Shown: positions 23,925 to 36,956 of the stretch, one piece after another
How positions within the stretch are numbered: position 1 is the stretch's first letter
How the letters are laid out: every line of letters starts with the position of its first letter
NCBI GenBank assembly: GCA_005408345.1
Contig: SEMN01000092.1
Coordinates: 682,001-746,000, forward strand
Direction: 5' to 3'
DNA from: Macquaria australasica
Taxonomy: Eukaryota > Chordata > Actinopteri > Centrarchiformes > Percichthyidae
Length of the DNA stretch: 64,000 nucleotides
Notes under the pieces: generated by a model
Databases searched by the model: none
Told to the model about the DNA's origin: nothing
What the model saw: only the letters and a program-made list of their open reading frames with translations
Translations under genes and position numbers: made by a program

Positions 23925-26900
23925 GTGTGTTTACATGGTTTGTATCAGTGTAGGTGCACATTGAAAGTGCATCCAGGTTTAGTTCAGACTTGTGTGAGTC
24001 AAGCAATGTGCATGTTTCTTTTAAGTTTGGCCTCATGGGCTCAGTGCATGTGGTTTCCCGTTCCCCTAACAAGTAGTAAGAGCTACTATATTCTGCCTTT
24101 GCCATGCAGGCTGATTCACTCTGAGCCATCATCTCAACTGTGGTTTGGTGATATGAATCAGCCAATAGGGCTCTGCAAGCACAAGGCTGGCCTGCTGCCT
24201 GGCTGATAAGTGGGCCACACAGAGAAGATGGAAAATACTCAGGGCATTCTCACTCCCTCTCTCTCCCTTGTTCTGTCTTGCTCACTCTCTTTTTTCTCGC
24301 TCACACAGAGCATCTTTCACTTACACTCCTCCCCTCACACTCCTACCTCCAACTCTTTCTTTCACATCCCGTTAACGTCTCCCTGTGTCTATGCTGTTCT
24401 TTTAAGTGATGGGGTTAAACTAGAGGAGACAGAAAACAGTGGGGTGCTCTTCAATGCTTGAAGCTTCTGTTTGAAGTTCTTCTTTAAAGTTATCCCTCTT
24501 GAGCACAGTTCAATAGTAGGTGGCTGTCACCTGTTTCATCCTTGTGTCTTTGTAGTGACACGAGGTGTGTAGTGTTGTCTTTGCCTAGCAGTGTCGTCAT
24601 TTTCCATTACAAACATCCCTGCCCTTGTGCCTGTGTGCACAGTTCAGTTGATGCAAAAGCCTCTGACACAGTGACAATTGTAAAGCACACCTCTATGGTC
24701 CTGTGAGCTCTGAACAAAAGACTCTGTTACCTTTCATCAGTCTGTGGTTTCCCAGTCCAGTGAGAGCTCTTTACTCATTTGTTCTCATCCGACCTTGTCT
24801 CTCACAACAGGGCTAATTTCTGCACATAATGAAACTCACTCGCAGACTGATTGCACTTCTTGCTGTTTGGTCATGAGGAATTAATGGAGTGCTGCACAAA
24901 TATTGCAGATTTATTCTTCTGAAAGGAATCAGCCTCCCACCAGTCTGTGGTTTGCCCTGCAGAGGGAATGAGTAAGCAATAATATCCCGTCGAATGATTG
25001 TTTGACCATATAGCTGAGATTCCCAAACAGCCTAAATACCTCCATTATTTTGTTTGTGTCTTGTTCATTTAAATGCAGTTTGAGAATAAAGCATATATCT
25101 CTAGCCCAGCCTGTATCCCTGGTGGCCAGAGGGTAGGCAGCGGGCTGAGCTATGGCGGAAAATGCCCTGTAAATAAAGAGAGCTAATTTTGTTGCCTGTG
25201 GCAGCGATGTGCAAGCTGACCTTATCAGGAGAGCCTTGGCCTGTCTATTCCATCCTCTGTGACTCACCTACCCTGCTCCCTCCCTCAGGAAAGGCGGCCT
25301 TCTGTACGGAGCTAGATTTCAATAACCTCTCAACCGAGAACAGCAGTGAAATGCAGAGAGAGCGAGCGAGCGAGCAAGCAAGCGGGTGCCTTCCCCCTTT
25401 GCTGCCTCAGTAGACAGGTGATGCAATGCACCATGTGCAGTGGCACCCTTGTTCCCCAACAAACACAATGCAACAAAATGCATTTTTGCCCTAACAGACA
25501 AGAGGCAGAAGGGTGGTAGGAGATGGATGGAAATGAAAAGAGATATTAACGAGGGCCTCATTTGAGGAAGTGCAGTAGTGATAGCAATGCAGGGTTGACA
25601 ATGAATTGACAGCCTTTCACCAGACATCTATCAGAGGTATTCAGAGGTGTTTTGGGGTGGTGGTATGGAGGCAGAGAGATGAGAGAGAGAGAGAGCTGGA
25701 GGCCCAGGCACAGTGATGGATCACCTACATGCTGCAGCAGCCCCGCCATGCTGAACTCACCCTCAGAATTGATGAGCCACACCTCTTGTCTCCCTCTTCC
25801 TGTCATATCCTCTATTCCTCCATCACCCTCCTCCATTCTCAATCTCTATCTCTTGATTTCCTCACTCTCTGTCTCTCTGTTCTTTCTTCTTCCATTTCTT
25901 TCCAGCTTCTTCGTGTCTCTATCTCTCTCTGGCCTACCTCACCCGCCACCTTTATCCCACCTTAGCCTCTCTCTTAATTTCTTTTTTTCTGTTTTTCCCT
26001 CGTGCCTTTTGACTACCCCCACCCACTCTGTGTCAAAATCAGGCAAGAGAGCCATGGAAGTGCCATACTAATAAGGTTAGAGGGAGCATCTCTGTTTCTC
26101 AGGGTGACACCTTTATAAATGACAGGAGCACGAGGCCCTGCCGGTGCTCAATCACCTCTGCAGGGGCTTGCCCATGGGGAGCTCAGCATGTGTGGTGTGT
26201 GAGCGAGTGTGTGTGTGTGCATGCAGTTTGTGTGTTATTGCCTCTGTGGGTCTTGCAGCAGCCAGGTTTACGGTGGAGCTAGTTGGTGTGGACAACAGCA
26301 TTAGGGAGGAAACGGATCTGGAGGCAGAGTGAAGGTGAAGGAGAGAAATGACAGCCTGGAGCTCATCTGACCAGTACTGCCTTGTTATGACTCCCTGATG
26401 AGTGCACCAGGGGCACACAAAACAGACACTTCCTCCCTTTATTGCCTTACACCACCTCTGTCTCTGTTCTGTAGTCTGTCACCTCACAGGCTCGCTTTAT
26501 GGCCTCCACTTGTATAGGTCTATGTTATAAGTTTCTTTTTTCTGTCTTTTTCACTGTGTGTTTGTGTTTATGCCAGTGTTTTAGAACAGGGATGAATTTT
26601 GGATTACACAGGGGTATGCTGCGCTGCATGGGGCTGTTCTTACCACTTCATATAACAACACAACCAGCCTTTGTGGCTACTCACCCCCAACAAATGCAGG
26701 CAGAGTCAGGGAAGACAGAAAAAAACATAATGATTGAAATGTGTTTGGGAGACGTGCAGAGCTAAAAATGATGTGACGTGCTGGCTAACAGTACAACAGA
26801 ATCAGCAGCAGTTGTTGTCATCAACACAGCTAGTCTAAATTGAGTTAACACAAATGCGTGCTCACCCATACAAGACAGAACTTAGGGACGTTATTGCTCA

Positions 26901-29057
26901 CAACATGGACACTGTGGGCTTCTTAATGAAATGCTTGCCATGCCCTGTCCATAGGTTCATGTGGTTTCTCAGAGGGCTACAAAACAGAAGAAACAACCTC
27001 TCTCTTTTTGTTAAGTTGCTCTAAGACAGCTGTAGCTATTACTTTGGGATTCAGTGACAGTGGTGTTTTTCTTGGTGTGAAGAAGCTTTCGACCTGAATG
27101 TCATGAATGGCAGAACAGGAGCAGGCAGATCATTGGAATGACATCAGGAAGCCAGCAGGTGATAATCTCCCAACAACGCTATTCCTATTACATTTCTCCT
27201 TAAGCTGCTAGGGACAGCAGCCTGCATCAGTAGTGGAGGAAAGGGCTTCTGTGTTTGGCTTTGGCTTGTGTGCAGAGCCACAAGAAAATATGCCATTGTT
27301 CATGTATGTATTTTGTAACTTTTGTGTGTTGCCTGCCAGTGATGATAATTAGAGAGAAAACAAGGAAATAGCTGTGAAGCTTGCAACACCTCAGCCATGA
27401 ACACAGGCCATAGAAGTGACTGCATCGTCATCATTCTTGACCATAAAAACTGCTCAGCCAGTCAAAGCAGTCTGGGTTCATTCTCTCCTTGCTGCCCAGT
27501 CTGAGCTATTTTTAGCCTCCCTGTGCAGCGTGGCTCAACCGCTGTTGTACCTACCTGGATATGAGGGCTTTGTCACTCCTGCAGGCTGCAGCACTGATCT
27601 TGCAAGCTTTACAGCTTCCTATTTCCACAGCTAGGGCTGCAAAACAACTCCTGCAGTGAAAGGAATGAACAGAGACAGACCAAGAAAAGAGGGAAGACAA
27701 ACAGATCATAGTGATGTATATTTCAGAGTCTAAATGAAACAACAAAAGGCATTGCATTCTTGTATTAACTTATACTTTGCGCTTGATGTGACAAGACAGA
27801 AACAGTATTCATGACAAAGCTAACTCAATAATAAAACAATTATTGACTAACTGATTAAAATCTAACACAAGGAAAACTGGGAGCAATGCCTCTTTTTCAG
27901 AAGTGGCCTGTATACAGGGTTTTACCAAACAATAAATGAACAGTTTTTTGTTACCGTACATGATTAAACACACCATTGCAACTGAAATTAGACTCGAAAT
28001 AAAAGACGGGACTTCAAAGACAATAGCAGGCATACACGTTTAATTTGTTGTGATGGATTTCTTTTAGGCTACTACAGTAGGTGATACTGAAAAGTGCCTT
28101 TTCTTGTGTTTTACATGCATTGTTAGTCACAGACATTTTGTCAAGGTAGTCTTTCTCCTGCAGGTATACAAACCTGTGCCCATTAATTCAGCATAATATT
28201 ATTCAGTATTCCCTGGCATGGTAAACAAATCCAAACGGATTCATTTGAAATGACTGCGCTGCAATCCCACGGTGCATTAGGGCTGTTTGAATGCAGTGAG
28301 TGCTCGGAGACACTCACTCAGAGTTCCTCATAATAGTTTCTCCTCTCTTCTTGTTTCTCCTGAGCCTATGCTAGCACCAGCTACACCACGTCACACGTGT
28401 AACTTAAACTTTGTTCCATGTTACATCATTCCTTAGTGGCGGTTTAACTGAGCTATATTTGTGGTTCTAGGCTTTTTTTTTAAATATCTATTTTGTTTTT
28501 TGAATTATGCAACAAACAGGCAACACTAGTGAATGATGTAACATAAGAAGCTAAACTGTGTTTGAGTAAGATCATAGTAATAGACTAAAATCCTTTTAAA
28601 ATCTCTCAAGTTGCACACCAATCTTAGGCAGTCCTGCCAAAGATAATGCATCCCAGTCCCACTCTGCTCTGCCTGTGGGCTGCTGTGGCAAAATTCTGTT
28701 TCTCAATGGGTGGTAATCTAAGGATTAATGACAGCAACACATCTGCCAGTCATGTGGCAGCGCGACACAGATGGCAGGGGATGCACACCAGGGACAGATA
28801 GGGAAAAGATTTGCTCCAACATTCTGTCATTCGTCCACTACAACATGCTGTTGCAAAGCTCTAATGTTTTCAATCAAATAAATCTAAATTCCTCAAGTAC
28901 ATGAGTGGCTCCCCACTCCATCACTTCCTTAATGGAGTATGAGTGTTTCTTTGCAGGTATTTTTGGATAATTGGTCCTTTCACTCTCTCTCCTTTCTACT
29001 TCAATGTGTTGCATTTACTTACATCTGTATGGCTACCACCACCAATGGCCCCCATAA

Positions 29058-29090
29058 CAATAGCAGCAGACACTGTGGCTGCTGCTATTG
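29058..29090. other. Perfect 12-bp inverted repeat (hairpin)
   Basis: CAATAGCAGCAG at 29058-29069 is exactly complementary to CTGCTGCTATTG at 29079-29090, with a 9-bp loop that allows two further pairs. It is 360 bp upstream of PACRG exon 2. It does not resemble a rho-type terminator or a known microRNA to me. Confidence 0.6.
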
Positions 29091-29449
29091 GCTTTCAGAG
29101 GTACAGTAATAGCACATATCCAATATGGAGGCAGAGAAAAGATGATCCTAACAATGCCTCTGGCAGTGCCTCTGGCTACAGGGCCAACACACATACACAC
29201 AAACGCACACACAAGCGCACACTATCTGTGTTTTGCCTTCCTTAGAGGAGCAGAGGAGCAGGCACATGTGTCTCCCTGAATTACTTTTACGGAAAGGAAG
29301 TGGGAGTGATTCTACTGTTGTAGGAGAAAACACAGTCAATTCTGATTTCATAAAACAACACTCTCACTTGCTGTGTATGTCTTATTCTGTTTATTTCTCT
29401 ATTTTGCTCCTTTATCTTCATTCCCATTTTCTCCTTTGTGCCTGACTAG

Positions 29450-29584
29450 GTGGTGGGTCCCCCGGCTGCAGGGGCTTTTCGGGAGCGCCCTTCCAAACCA
29501 ACCACCTTTCGCAAGTTCTACGAGCGCGGGGAGTTCCCGATGGCGCTAGAGCATGACACCAAAGGAAACCGCATTGCATGGAAG
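29450..29584 (+). CDS. pacrg: PACRG coding exon 2 (codons 24-68)
   Basis: Second coding exon, 45 codons, phase 0 at both ends. It is preceded by a pyrimidine-rich tract and acceptor (cctgactag|GTG) and followed by a good donor (AAG|gtaggt). The translation begins VVGPPAAGAFRERPSKPTTF and continues with RKFYERGEFPMALEHD, then TKGNRIAWK. This is the highly conserved entry into the PACRG (ParcG) domain: the proline-rich linker, the FRKFYERG box and the ALEHD-x-KGN-x-IAWK box of vertebrate PACRG. There is no frameshift or stop, and the differences from mammalian PACRG that I recall are conservative (K/R, T/S, D/E, I/M). The following exon, which should start the helical-repeat part (VEIEKLDYHHYLP in mammals), was not found before 64,000. 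The product is therefore only partly contained here. Confidence 0.95.
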
Positions 29585-31924
29585 GTAGGTGCGCTGCCCT
29601 CTGGTAAGGATTGACTAATGCTTGTGTTTTTCACATGCTATTAACAAAAAGGCTAGGGTGCTAAATTTGCCATCAGGGACTGTTGTATGTCAGAATGGGG
29701 ATGGGAGGTACTCTCAGTAACACTAAATGACCTTTAGGAGCAAATGCAAAGCTTTTGGGACCTAATTAAAAGCTTGCAAAGAAAAAACACCAATCAGGCC
29801 ATGAAGAAAATATCTCTCAGAGAACACCCAAGAATTTGTCATGTACAATTACACACAACTCTGAGATACTGTAGTCCTTGTACACAATCTATTGTTTGAA
29901 TCCCCCCTTGCTGTCAAGCAGTTGTGGTGGTTGAATTTGAAGACTTGACAGGTGCTATGCAAACACCATTTATCGTCATCATTATCAACTCGGCTGAAGT
30001 TGATGATGACAGTTTCTCACATATTCACAGATCCAATGTGGGCTGTTATCCTGTAGGAGGCAGTGTAGATTAGCTCACTTGAAGGCTCCACCTGTCTCAC
30101 AGCACCAATCACGGAATCCATCAATCACAAACTCTGTAGGAACTCAGGGCAGTTGCAGCAAAACACAGGGAGTGATTGTATGTGTTTGTATTTGTACTGT
30201 ATGTGTGTGTGTTTCAACACGCAAGCCTCCACAGAGCCATTAGGCTCCTGACTGGCACAGTGTGTGTGTGGGTTGGATGCTTTCTTCTAATCACCATGTT
30301 GCTTTATTTCAGCTCCCACTATGCTGCCAGCTATTCCATAACTTCACAACGGCCGTGCAGCAACCACTCTTAATGACATTTATTCATAGTAAGCAATGAT
30401 AAATGAATCAAACAAATTATACCTTTTTCCTCCCTTTTTTCCTACTTCAAAGAGAGGAGGAAGGGTGGGTGGGTGAGTGAGCTTTCTCGCTAGTTAGCTG
30501 TCTGTCTTCAGGTGAAAACACTGTAAAAGCTCTCTCTGTATGAATTATTTACATAAAATGTTCAAATGAATCTTTGCATTTGCAAAAAATAATGGATTTC
30601 TTTTGTGCTCTGCCCCTGAAAAAGCACTCAGCAAATGGGATGTGGTGTATGAAATTGTTGCTGTCATATCCAGTGCAGCTGTTATGCTTATTGATTTCCC
30701 CCCAATACTTTTACACATGCTGGTCATTTTTAAAATCCTCTGCAAAAGAAGAGTTTATAGCTTGTGTCTATGGAATGTTTTTTTATGAAGCAGTGTTTTA
30801 GTGGAGGAGACACATTTTTCCTATATGATTAGTGTTTCCTTAAAATCAATCTTTATCAGTCTTCTGTTTGTTGAAAGCAGTTCAGGTAGAGATGGGTGGC
30901 ACTTGCTGTCTGCATCTGTTGTGTGGGTTTATATGTGTGTATAGTGTAACAGAGAGTGTAACCATGATCGGAGTAAGTGGAGAGGGGCTGCTGCGTGTTT
31001 GCACTGAGCTGCTCTTAGGGCACAGGTTCAAGACGGCAGCTCAGGATCAATCCCAGTCTGAGAGCTCAGCCCCCTAGCAAATAAAAAGTCTGGGGAAAGT
31101 AAGAAAGAGAGAGAGTCTTTTGGAAAGAAAAATAAATGGTGTGTTGATTTAGTTTGTGGGCTGTGAGTACTCAAGCATATATAGAGTGTGTGTCCGTGTG
31201 CGCTTGTGTGTGTGTGTATGTGTGTGTACTGTATTTGTGTATCAGTTTGACTGTCTGCATTGATGAGTATGTGTATTCAGGTCAGAAGTTCAGCTTCCCT
31301 CCTACAAAGATGCTGTCTGTACATGTTTGCCTCTGCGCAGCAACCAACAACCAATGTGACCATGAAATAGACAAACAGGCCTGATTGAATGTCACAACTG
31401 TGCTCTGTTGCGCCTGCACCCATAGTGCAAGAGTGCTGAGCACGCACAGTGCACTTAAACCACTGGAGTTAAAAAAAAAAAGATTTTCAGCTAGTGTTAA
31501 TTTAACCCTTAAAAGCTTGGAAAGTGACTGCTGCTAGATGACAGAGAGTAGACTCCAGCATGCAGCAACATGCTTTATACGCTATATCAGCTTATCAGAC
31601 ACTTGTGTGTCAACTTATTTACACATCGAGCAGAAACAAAGCAAAATCTGTTGTGGAATCCTCTTTATTGCTACCTGTGCAATGTATGACCAACATTCAC
31701 TCGTGCTTTAGTTTTAGTTGGGCCAACTAACTCCTGAGAAATACATCTCAGTCTCTTTGGCTGCTTTCTATAAGACACCCTCAACAAATAAAGCTCTCCA
31801 CCATTTCATGCTGGGCAGGCAGTGTAGAATTGGCTTATGTGAGCAGTCTTGTCTATAACTTGCATATAACTGCAGAGTTGACTCTCAGTGAGATCAGCAG
31901 ATACCAACCAATTCATTTAAGAGG

Positions 31925-32050
31925 GAGTAATTGAAATCAATGTTAATATCAAAAATATTGCATAATGGGGTTTTGATAAAGTACACAATTAATTGTGGAA
32001 ACAGAAAACATCAATTTCTAATTATCTACAATTATTTGTGCAGCCCTAAC
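31925..32050 (-). mobile_element. hAT-like MITE fragment
   Basis: On the minus strand the sequence opens with TTAGGGCTGCACAAATAATTG and continues with AATTAATTGTG and similar AATTA motifs. This resembles the fish 'agggctgcacaattaatcg' repeat end. Only this terminus is recognisable; the opposite end and target duplication were not found, so the element is truncated or decayed. Confidence 0.45.
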
Positions 32051-32439
32051 CACATTTTATGGTTTCAAAACAGCCTGTTTAAATACATTAGCGTTGGTGA
32101 AAGAGTCTGCTTATATTCGTTTTAATTTGGCACAAGTAGAGAGCTTGGGCTAGTGTTATTGGATTAATATTTCCCTATCAGTAGAACCAGTCTCTTCCTT
32201 TCTTAATAAAACAAATGTAAAGCGAGCCTTACCTGGTATGAAATGCTTTTCACCTTAAAAGAACATGGTAAGCTCTGTGGTTACAGTATGATCCTGCCTA
32301 AGCTGCGTGTTCTGCCGTGCAAACATACAGTATTTGTTGAACGTAGAAGTTACTGTAGAAGAAGAAGAAGAATTTGTAGAAAATGTGTGAGGTCTAAATG
32401 ATGAAGAATTATGAGCCTGGGGACATGCAACTTTTTCTA

Positions 32440-32482
32440 TTTGTGTGTGCGCGTGCGCGTGCGTTCGTGCGTGCTTGCATGC
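32440..32482. repeat. Alternating purine-pyrimidine GTGC tract
   Basis: TGTGTGTGCGCGTGCGCGTG followed by more GTGC/GCATGC units, almost strictly alternating purine and pyrimidine. Confidence 0.8.
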
Positions 32483-32704
32483 TGGTTTCATTGTGTGTGT
32501 TTGAGTCTATATGTTCAGGGGAAATGCAAGTGAACTAAATATCAAGGGCAAGTTGAAAAAGGGAAGGTTGTATCTGAAAGGTAATTTGGCTCTCCAGAGG
32601 TAAAAGCCTCAGCTGTAATGGCGCGCTCAGGTAAAAGCTTTACACGTATGGGGAACATGTGCGGCAGATAGATAAGAGAGAGACGAGCGAGTTTCTATCC
32701 CTGT

Positions 32705-32800
32705 CTATGTGTGTTTGTGTTCGTGTGTGTTTGTGTGTTTGCGTGTTTGCGTGTGTGTGTGTGTGCATGAGTGTGCGTATGTTTGTGTGTGTATTTGGCC
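32705..32800. repeat. Degenerate (TG)n tract
   Basis: About 95 bp of TGTG units broken by TTTG, TTCG and GCG variants. It lies close to the polypurine tract that follows. Confidence 0.85.
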
Positions 32801-32863
32801 CCTGCCATAACGTAGAAGCCAAAGGCCTGGAAAAGCAAAGTAATCTACTGCGATCCCCAGTGC

Positions 32864-32955
32864 CAAAAAGAGAGGGAAGGAGAGAGAGGGGGAGACAAAG
32901 AGGAGGAAAGAGAGACGAGAGAGCGAGAGAGAGAGGGAGAGAGAGAGATCGAGAC
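32864..32955. repeat. GA-rich polypurine tract
   Basis: About 90 bp nearly all purine on the + strand (AGAGAGAG, GGGAGA, AGGAGGAAAG), with only a few C interruptions. It gives rise to the arginine/glutamate-rich part of a spurious open frame. Confidence 0.85.
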
Positions 32956-35900
32956 AGCTCCACAGGGACTCAGCAATCAGGAGACATGGCAGCCGCTTGG
33001 CTCTCAGTTATAATGGATGAGTTGAGGTCTTCCTGCGTTCCCTGTGGGGCTTGGTTTGACTCTCCCATCTCTACCCTCTGCTGTGCTCTGCAGGCTTGCA
33101 GCCAAACATCATGGTACACAGATGCATGCACACACACTCACCTCACATGTACTATTCACCTCCTAAACAGCCTTGTTTATTTCATTTCATTGATCGCCTA
33201 TCTGCTTTATCTTGTCCCTTGATCTCCTGTTCAGCTCTGTGTCTCCTGTACGCTCCAGGTTGTTGTTTTGTCCTCTTTATAAATCCTGCCTGTCTGTTTC
33301 TGCAGGCTTCCACCCTTCCATGTTGCCCCCCTTCCCCCCACCCCCTACTGGCTCATGTATTTTATCTATTCCCCTTTGTCCTTTTATGGGGTCTGTCTCG
33401 GGGCAGAAGGAAAAAGCCATTTTATACAAATATCAATGCAAACCTGATTTCCGCATCACCCTCCGCCACCACACCAGCCTCAGTCGGCAGAAGGGGCACA
33501 GAGATGAGGGGGGGACAATCAATTAATCTGATCAAGCGCTTTAGGAAATGGAGAGCGTAAGCGCTCCTAGGGGACGGATATCCATCTCCTTGGGATGATT
33601 GAATTACGCACAGAGTGAGAGTTGGAGAGGAGGGAGGGCTGGAGAAATGAGGTGGTTAGGGTGACCGAGGATGAGGGAGCATGTGCTTGAGAAACGCAGT
33701 GGGAGTGTGTGCTTGATACGAGAGAATGAAAGATAGAGAGACAGAGAATGAAATAGAGCAAGAGCAAAAGAGTGTGGTGAAAGAGAGATGAGGTCATTGC
33801 AGAAACAGCAATGGAGAGGAGCCTTATTTCTCTACCTCCCTCCTTTTCTAACCATTTACATTTTTATGTGTCATACCTTATGGTTGATAACCCCTTCTTT
33901 TGACAGCTATATTACATGGTATGGGTACATCATTTTGCTTTGGAGTCAATTCACAGCTGAGTGCTGCTCTTGACAAATTGTCGTTTATTTAACAATAAAT
34001 GGTCTTACAGTATGCATATGGCCCAGCAGTATGGCCTATAGTACAATAGTGGCTGCGTTGTCTCATATCTAAATTGAGTCATAATATCATAGACTCAAGT
34101 GCATGATTGACAAGGCCTTACTGTAACATTGTGCTAATATTATCTCCTGAAATTCTATATAGAAAGTAGACATCTTAAAGTAACCCATCTAAGAACAGAT
34201 ACTGTAGCCAGCCAAAAGTACAGCAGCAAAGCACTTTCACAACAGCTGTTCCATAAAAATGCCTCGGTAAGTGAGCTCTTCCATTGTTTTGTAAGTTGCA
34301 CAATATGGTGCAACATATTGCTTAGAAATGCACTGCTCCTTTCGAATGCCACACTTGCAGAAAATGACCTTCTCTTCTACGTCTGTTGAATGCACCAAAC
34401 CTTCCCTTCTACTCCATGTGAATGATTTCTTATCTGCTGTGAGCACTAGAGCTTTGTCGGGGAACCTTTGAATAGACAGAATAAAATAGGGTTAACCATG
34501 CATTTTCTCCAGCTCCTTGGCTGAAAGCTGGATACTCTGGGGGGATAGTTCTGTGTCATAAGGAAAAAGATGAAACACAATAAGAGGAGAGAATATGAAC
34601 AAGCCCCCCTGGGCTTTCTCTGAGAGGAGAGAGAAGAGAGAAGGACGGAGTTTAGATTAGAGAAGTGGAAAAAGCACCAGGCATTCTCACTGAAAAAAAA
34701 GAGAGATGAGAAGAGAAAGAGGAGGAGGAGTAGAGGAAGGAGGTGGAAGGAAAAGGCTTCCAACAAACAACACTGGCTAACCATCAAGGCCTGTATGGGC
34801 TGCTTCCCTGGAGGGAGAGAATTGTCGAATGACTGCTGGGAAGAAGCCCGATGAGCTGCGCCACTGCCATGCTGCTGGTGTGACTGCAGGAATGGAGGGA
34901 CTGTTGGAACGGAGGCATCCAGCAGAGCGAGCTTGTCTACGGATCTTGAACTGCTACACCGCCTGCCGCCTTCAGCCATTATTCATTGCAGACGAACGCC
35001 ACATGAAGCTGATGATGGTTGTTTAGCCTGTGGGCCTTCCACTCTTGCTGTGGTATGAGACAATTGCAAAAAAATGGATTTTTGGAGAAACTGGAGAAGC
35101 TTTTATTTCTGAAGATGACTTACAATGTGAATCAATATAAAACTGCGTATGTCTTTAGTCCTGTCTATGGGTATGTAACACAGTGACCCACCTCCTATAT
35201 GGGGATCAGAGTTACATCCTAATAAACTAACTTTGTTTTCATGATCCCGATTTCCAGCAACGGTGAGCTTTATCTGTGAGGCTTCCACACACAACGCTTT
35301 GACAGGCAACCAACCGCTTCCCAAGATCATCTCCTCTCAAACGAGCATGTCACAGCTTATATTGACACTTGCAGTCTCTCATCATGAGGCCCTCCCCTTC
35401 TGTCCCACTGTTATTTCCTCTCCTGGTCCCCGAGCTAACATCATCCTTCTGGACACCCTGTTGATCTCAGCTCCACTACTGCCCACCTCAGCCTCCCACA
35501 CCTCCAACCCCAGCTGCAACCCCACACAGCTGGCTCCCCTCTGCAGATAGTGACTAAAACAAATGCACACTTGCTCTCGTAGGGAAACACAGGACTGTGA
35601 CTCCTCGTAGGCAGATGGGAAAAGCTGTGGATAGCTGGGGGTAAAGAAGGCAGAGCGAAGTGATAGATGACATCACGGTGAAGAATGGGAAGGAGATTGT
35701 GGAAGGGGCACGGTGGCTACCAAATTAGACAGAGACAGAGGACAAGACAGAGAGGGACATGGCTCGTCTGCCAAGGCTACAAATCATGTCCCCGAATGCA
35801 GCACCAGTGCTGTCACCCCTCCCTCCCACAAAATAAGCCAGAGATCTATTGATTGGCACTCGTATTTGCTAGCGGGCTCCAGCTCAAAATGGAGCCTTTA

Positions 35901-36896
35901 ATTAACTTAATGGACCGGCTGCAGCTGTGTGTAAGCCAGTGAGGGAAGAATAGAAATAGATAGATAGAGGGAGAGAGGGAGTGAGAGCCAGCATAAAGAA
36001 TAAGTGGGGTTAACTGCGGACCCCCTCTACTATCAGTCAGGATGGACAGGACAGACACGAAGAGGGAGAAGGAGGTGAGATTGAGTGGGGTGGTGTCCTC
36101 TCCGTTCCTTAGCATCTCCTGTTCCCTGCATCCAAGCTTCTCCGTGCCCGCTATTATTTACTCTTTTTTTTTACCAATACCCCTTTTGTACAGGACACGT
36201 GTATGACACAGGTCTGCTGCACGTTCAACTGGCATTTCCCCATTCAGATCGACCACCAACAGGGTTTTCTGAGTTGGTCTGAACATCAGACCCCTTCATG
36301 CCATGCTCTCAGTCAGCAATCACCCCCCAAAATCCAAGGTCCCTGCCAGCCAGACTCCTGTTTCTGCACACTGCTGCCCGCTCTCCTCCACCCACCTCTC
36401 TCTCTCCCCTCCCCTATGCACCATTCTCATTCCTGTCCACTCATCCATTCTGTCAAAGGTTAATTGGTTTGGAAATGATTCGATTCATTCTGGACGTTAA
36501 TGCTGTTATCATGCTTTTGTTCGAAAAAAAGAGAAAGAAAAACTACCCCCCACATGCACTTAAGCCTAATTTAAAATAAAGGGGAAAAAGAAAAAAATCC
36601 AATTTAATCTTTTTTTTTTCTTACTCTGGCCCAAGCCTGTCCCCACAAGTCTTTTCCTTTAAATTATGGCAGAATTTCATTACCTTGAAAGCTTTTCTGC
36701 CCCCTCCCTCTGCTTCCCTCCCTGTCTCCAATACTTTGAATGGATCAGGACTAATGTCTTTCTTGTAACCTCAAGGTCGGAATATTTGGATCCGTGGAAG
36801 CGCTCAAGGGTCCCTGTGATTAATGCACTGTACAAAGTACCTTGAAAAAATGCGGTGGCTGATGGCTGCACAGAGTGATCAGTTGTGCACCCCCCC

Positions 36897-36898
<2 letters not shown>

Positions 36899-36955
<57 letters not shown>
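36899..36955. repeat. (CA)n microsatellite
   Basis: Pure CA run of about 28 units within intron 2. Confidence 0.95.

Positions 36956-36956
<1 letters not shown>

Larger units (their letters stand above)
10384..29449 (+). other. pacrg: PACRG intron 1
   Basis: A 19,066-bp intron bounded by gtgagtg at the donor and ctgactag at the acceptor. No additional exon, RNA gene or conserved protein frame was recognised inside it. Recognisable content is a 0.6 kb inverted-repeat element at 20763-21375, a hAT-type MITE at 23594-23924, short GT, CT and GATG tracts, and a hairpin just before exon 2. The rest (10384-20762, 21376-23593, 23925-29449) looks like unique AT-rich intronic DNA with scattered pyrimidine-rich stretches, notably around 15500-15560, 24240-24310 and 25790-26000. 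Confidence 0.85.

Noticed and set aside
27632..27650. TAGGGCTGCAAAAC, like a hAT MITE end
   Set aside because: No matching second end, body similarity or target duplication was found nearby.
29935..29995. Sequence resembling a LINE 3' tail (GGTGCTATGCAAACACC, then ATCGTCATCATTATCA)
   Set aside because: Too short and diverged to separate from chance; no upstream coding remnant was seen.
32659..33222. 187-codon open frame on the + strand
   Set aside because: Encodes TG-repeat (CVCV) and GA-repeat (RERE) low complexity, then unrelated sequence. It is a product of microsatellites.
34446..34979. 177-codon open frame on the minus strand
   Set aside because: It starts with mixed composition but turns into long leucine/serine/phenylalanine runs from a GA-rich tract. 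No family resemblance, no splice context and no polyadenylation context.
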